DNA of 64,000 nucleotides from Aurantibrevibacter litoralis (lineage in GTDB: Bacteria > Bacteroidota > Bacteroidia > Flavobacteriales > Flavobacteriaceae). The stretch lies in the NCBI RefSeq assembly GCF_034651555.1, contig NZ_JAYEEQ010000016.1, positions 1 to 64,000 of the forward strand, read 5' to 3'. Numbering within the stretch: position 1 is the stretch's first letter; the number at the start of each line of letters is the position of its first letter. Position numbers and translations under genes: made by a program. The notes under the pieces were generated by a model. That model was not told where the DNA came from. It saw nothing but the letters and a program-made list of their open reading frames with translations, and made no database searches. Positions 62,581 to 64,000 of this stretch are shown here, in pieces.

Positions 62581-63465
62581 ATGAATAGTCCCAATATAGA
62601 AAAAACACTCACCCCAAAAGATACCTTTATCTTTAAGGATATCACTGGGCCTTATTTTAATCCGCATTGGCATTTTCATCCCGAATTTCAGATTTCATAT
62701 ATAGTTGAAGGAAAAGGTACGCGATTTGTGGGCGATCATGTGCATTCATTTTCGGAGGGCGACCTAGTGCTAACCGGTCCAAATCTTCCTCATTTATGGC
62801 GCAGTGATGACGTCTATTTTAAAAAGAATAGTACCTTAACAACCAGAGGGTTGGTTATTTATTTTGATCATGTATTGCTGAGCCCGTCTCTCTTAGCGAA
62901 ACAAGAATTTTACAGAATTAACAAACTTATTGAAAACGCCCAAAGAGGGATTGCCTTTTTTGGTAAAAATTCGAATAAGATACAAAAGTTACTGCTGCGT
63001 ATTGATACCGAGGTGGGCTTTAAAAGGATTCGGACTTTATTAGAAATCTTGGATGATTTAGCACATACAGACGAATATCAATTGCTTTCTAGTCCCGGGT
63101 ATACCAATACCCTTAAAGGAAATGATGCCGAAAAAATGCATCAGGTATATGATTATGTAATGACGCATTTTAAAAAAGATATTTCATTAGCTGAAATCGC
63201 AGCACTATTGCGAATGACCACCACCTCGTTTTGCCGCTATTTTAAACCAAGAGCCAATAAGACCTTTACCCGCTTTGTAAATGAAATTCGCATTGGGCAC
63301 GCCCGAAAACTATTGCTCGAAGACAATTTTAATATTTCCCAAATCAGTTATGAGTGTGGTTTTAATACCCTATCCAATTTTAACCGGCAATTTAAATCTA
63401 TTGTGCACATGAGTCCGCAGGAATATCGAAAGCTATTTTTAGACATTAAGACCAGTATTTCTTGA
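62581..63465 (+). CDS. AraC-family regulator with cupin-like sensor domain (copy B)
   Basis: A 294-residue regulator built like copy A: a cupin-like domain (about 20-120: NPHWHFHPEFQISYIVEGKGTRF; GDLVLTGPNLPHLW) and a two-unit AraC helix-turn-helix (about 190-290: SLAEIAALLRMTTTSFCRYF; NISQISYECGFNTLSNFNRQF). It follows the mutarotase in the same direction, after 104 bases, and precedes an MFS transporter gene. It may respond to the same or a related sugar. A near -7 box (CACTTTTG, one mismatch) is at about 62547. Confidence 0.9.
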   Translation: MNSPNIEKTLTPKDTFIFKDITGPYFNPHWHFHPEFQISYIVEGKGTRFVGDHVHSFSEGDLVLTGPNLPHLWRSDDVYFKKNSTLTTRGLVIYFDHVLLSPSLLAKQEFYRINKLIENAQRGIAFFGKNSNKIQKLLLRIDTEVGFKRIRTLLEILDDLAHTDEYQLLSSPGYTNTLKGNDAEKMHQVYDYVMTHFKKDISLAEIAALLRMTTTSFCRYFKPRANKTFTRFVNEIRIGHARKLLLEDNFNISQISYECGFNTLSNFNRQFKSIVHMSPQEYRKLFLDIKTSIS

Positions 63466-63768
63466 AAACAACTTTAAAATTGATCTTTAAGAACTTGGTC
63501 GCACAATATTTCTAACTTTTTAAGGCAAAAAAGTACTATTTTTTGGTAGTATAAAGGATTTTTAAAATTTCTTTTCGTTTTAAATTTATTAAATTCTAAA
63601 TTTAGCGGGTTGTTTATTACATTGACCATAATTTTGAAATGTAAATCATACTATTCTAATCGAAAAAAAAAAAATTTTTGATGAACAGTTCCAAATGTAT
63701 TCAGAGACAACATTATTATTAGTTTGAAAATTTAAATAATAAATTAACCAAAAATTAAAACAAAATCA
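63466..63768. promoter_or_regulatory. Upstream region of the MFS gene
   Basis: 303 very AT-rich bases without a gene. A TAATTTTG -7 box is at 63629-63636, with a TTG at 63610-63612, a spacing of 16. A long A-tract is at 63664-63675. The leader to the ATG would be about 125 bases. Confidence 0.5.
63629..63636 (+). promoter_or_regulatory. Candidate -7 element for the MFS gene
   Basis: TAATTTTG (TAnnTTTG) on the plus strand, 133 bases before the ATG at 63769. Confidence 0.4.
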
Positions 63769-64000
63769 ATGGAAACTACGGACAATCAAGCTGGTGTAAA
63801 TGGTAAAAGATTATTTTACGGAAGTTGTTTTGCAATTATCACCACCGCCTTTTCTTTTAGTATAAGAGCAGGAATTCTTCCTGAATTGGGAGAAGAATTT
63901 GGTCTCTCCGGAGAGCAATTGGGTTTTATTAACTCTATGTGGTTCTGGGGATTTCCTTTGGCCATGGTGGTAGGCGGTTTAGTCTATCATACTGTTGGGC
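63769..64000 (+). CDS. MFS transporter, N-terminal part (cut by the window end)
   Basis: The frame starts METTDNQAGVNGKRLFYGS and runs off the end of the window after 77 codons. It has a first membrane helix (CFAIITTAFSFSI), then ELGEEFGLSGEQLGFIN and a second helix (WFWGFPLAMVVGGLVY), the pattern of a major facilitator transporter. It follows AraC copy B and may import fucose or another sugar of this region. The substrate cannot be called from the fragment. Confidence 0.85.
   Translation, partial: METTDNQAGVNGKRLFYGSCFAIITTAFSFSIRAGILPELGEEFGLSGEQLGFINSMWFWGFPLAMVVGGLVYHTVG

Noticed and set aside
1..64000. CRISPR arrays, tRNA or rRNA genes, prophage or IS elements
   Set aside because: No repeat-spacer pattern, cloverleaf-like gene, rRNA stretch, integrase or transposase was seen by eye in the window.

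Overview
The window is AT-rich DNA from a Bacteroidota bacterium, almost certainly a marine Flavobacteriaceae. The evidence is the short primary sigma factor without region 1.1, the gene order fbaA-accD-rpsO-pnp-rpoD, a PorT-type secretion protein beside the menaquinone methyltransferase, SusC/SusD and TonB/DUF4249 pairs, many lipoproteins, and -7 promoter elements of the Bacteroidota form TAnnTTTG in front of many genes. No rRNA, tRNA, CRISPR array or insertion sequence was seen.

Layout. 1-500: intergenic DNA with REP-like hairpins and a 40-bp imperfect repeat. 514-3753: TonB receptor plus DUF4249 lipoprotein. 4090-18208: conserved core genes (rpoD, pnp, rpsO, accD, fbaA, a BamA/TamA-like protein, an rRNA methyltransferase, porT, ubiE/menG, trkA-trkH, DUF6095). 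18438-42338: a glycan-use region with a GH67 alpha-glucuronidase, uxuA and an SDR, two exported Gfo/Idh/MocA oxidoreductases, DUF6807, SusD/SusC, a LacI regulator, ThuA, DUF6503-like, DUF1080, a PVC-type cytochrome dehydrogenase, kduD-kduI and a sulfatase. 42738-45262: an OmpA lipoprotein, a REP-like element, a GIY-YIG protein and a broken restriction-endonuclease-like gene. 45286-47568: an orphan large subunit of a molybdenum hydroxylase. 47762-54274: an exported NHL / DUF1553 / DUF1501 / cytochrome operon of the kind known from Planctomycetes. 54546-64000: a complete non-phosphorylating L-fucose pathway with two AraC regulators and the start of an MFS transporter.

How the genes fit together. 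In the uronate part, GH67 would release (4-O-methyl)glucuronate at the cell surface or in the periplasm. UxuA with its SDR, and KduI with KduD, both lead to 2-keto-3-deoxygluconate (KDG). The isomerase UxaC and the KDG kinase and aldolase are not here. Around SusC/SusD, several exported redox and hydrolase-like proteins (two Gfo/Idh/MocA, DUF6807, DUF1080, ThuA, a haem lipoprotein) look like an extracytoplasmic sugar-oxidation module. In the fucose part, FucP imports fucose; a mutarotase, an SDR dehydrogenase, a lactonase, a dehydratase, a second SDR and an FAH-fold hydrolase then give pyruvate and lactate.

The two best candidates for undescribed biology are the exported keto-sugar/cytochrome module on both sides of lacI, and the NHL-DUF1553-DUF1501-DUF2231/cytochrome/LRR operon downstream of the fucose operon. 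Both functional assignments are inference from domains and gene order. All residue positions are counted by hand from the sequence.
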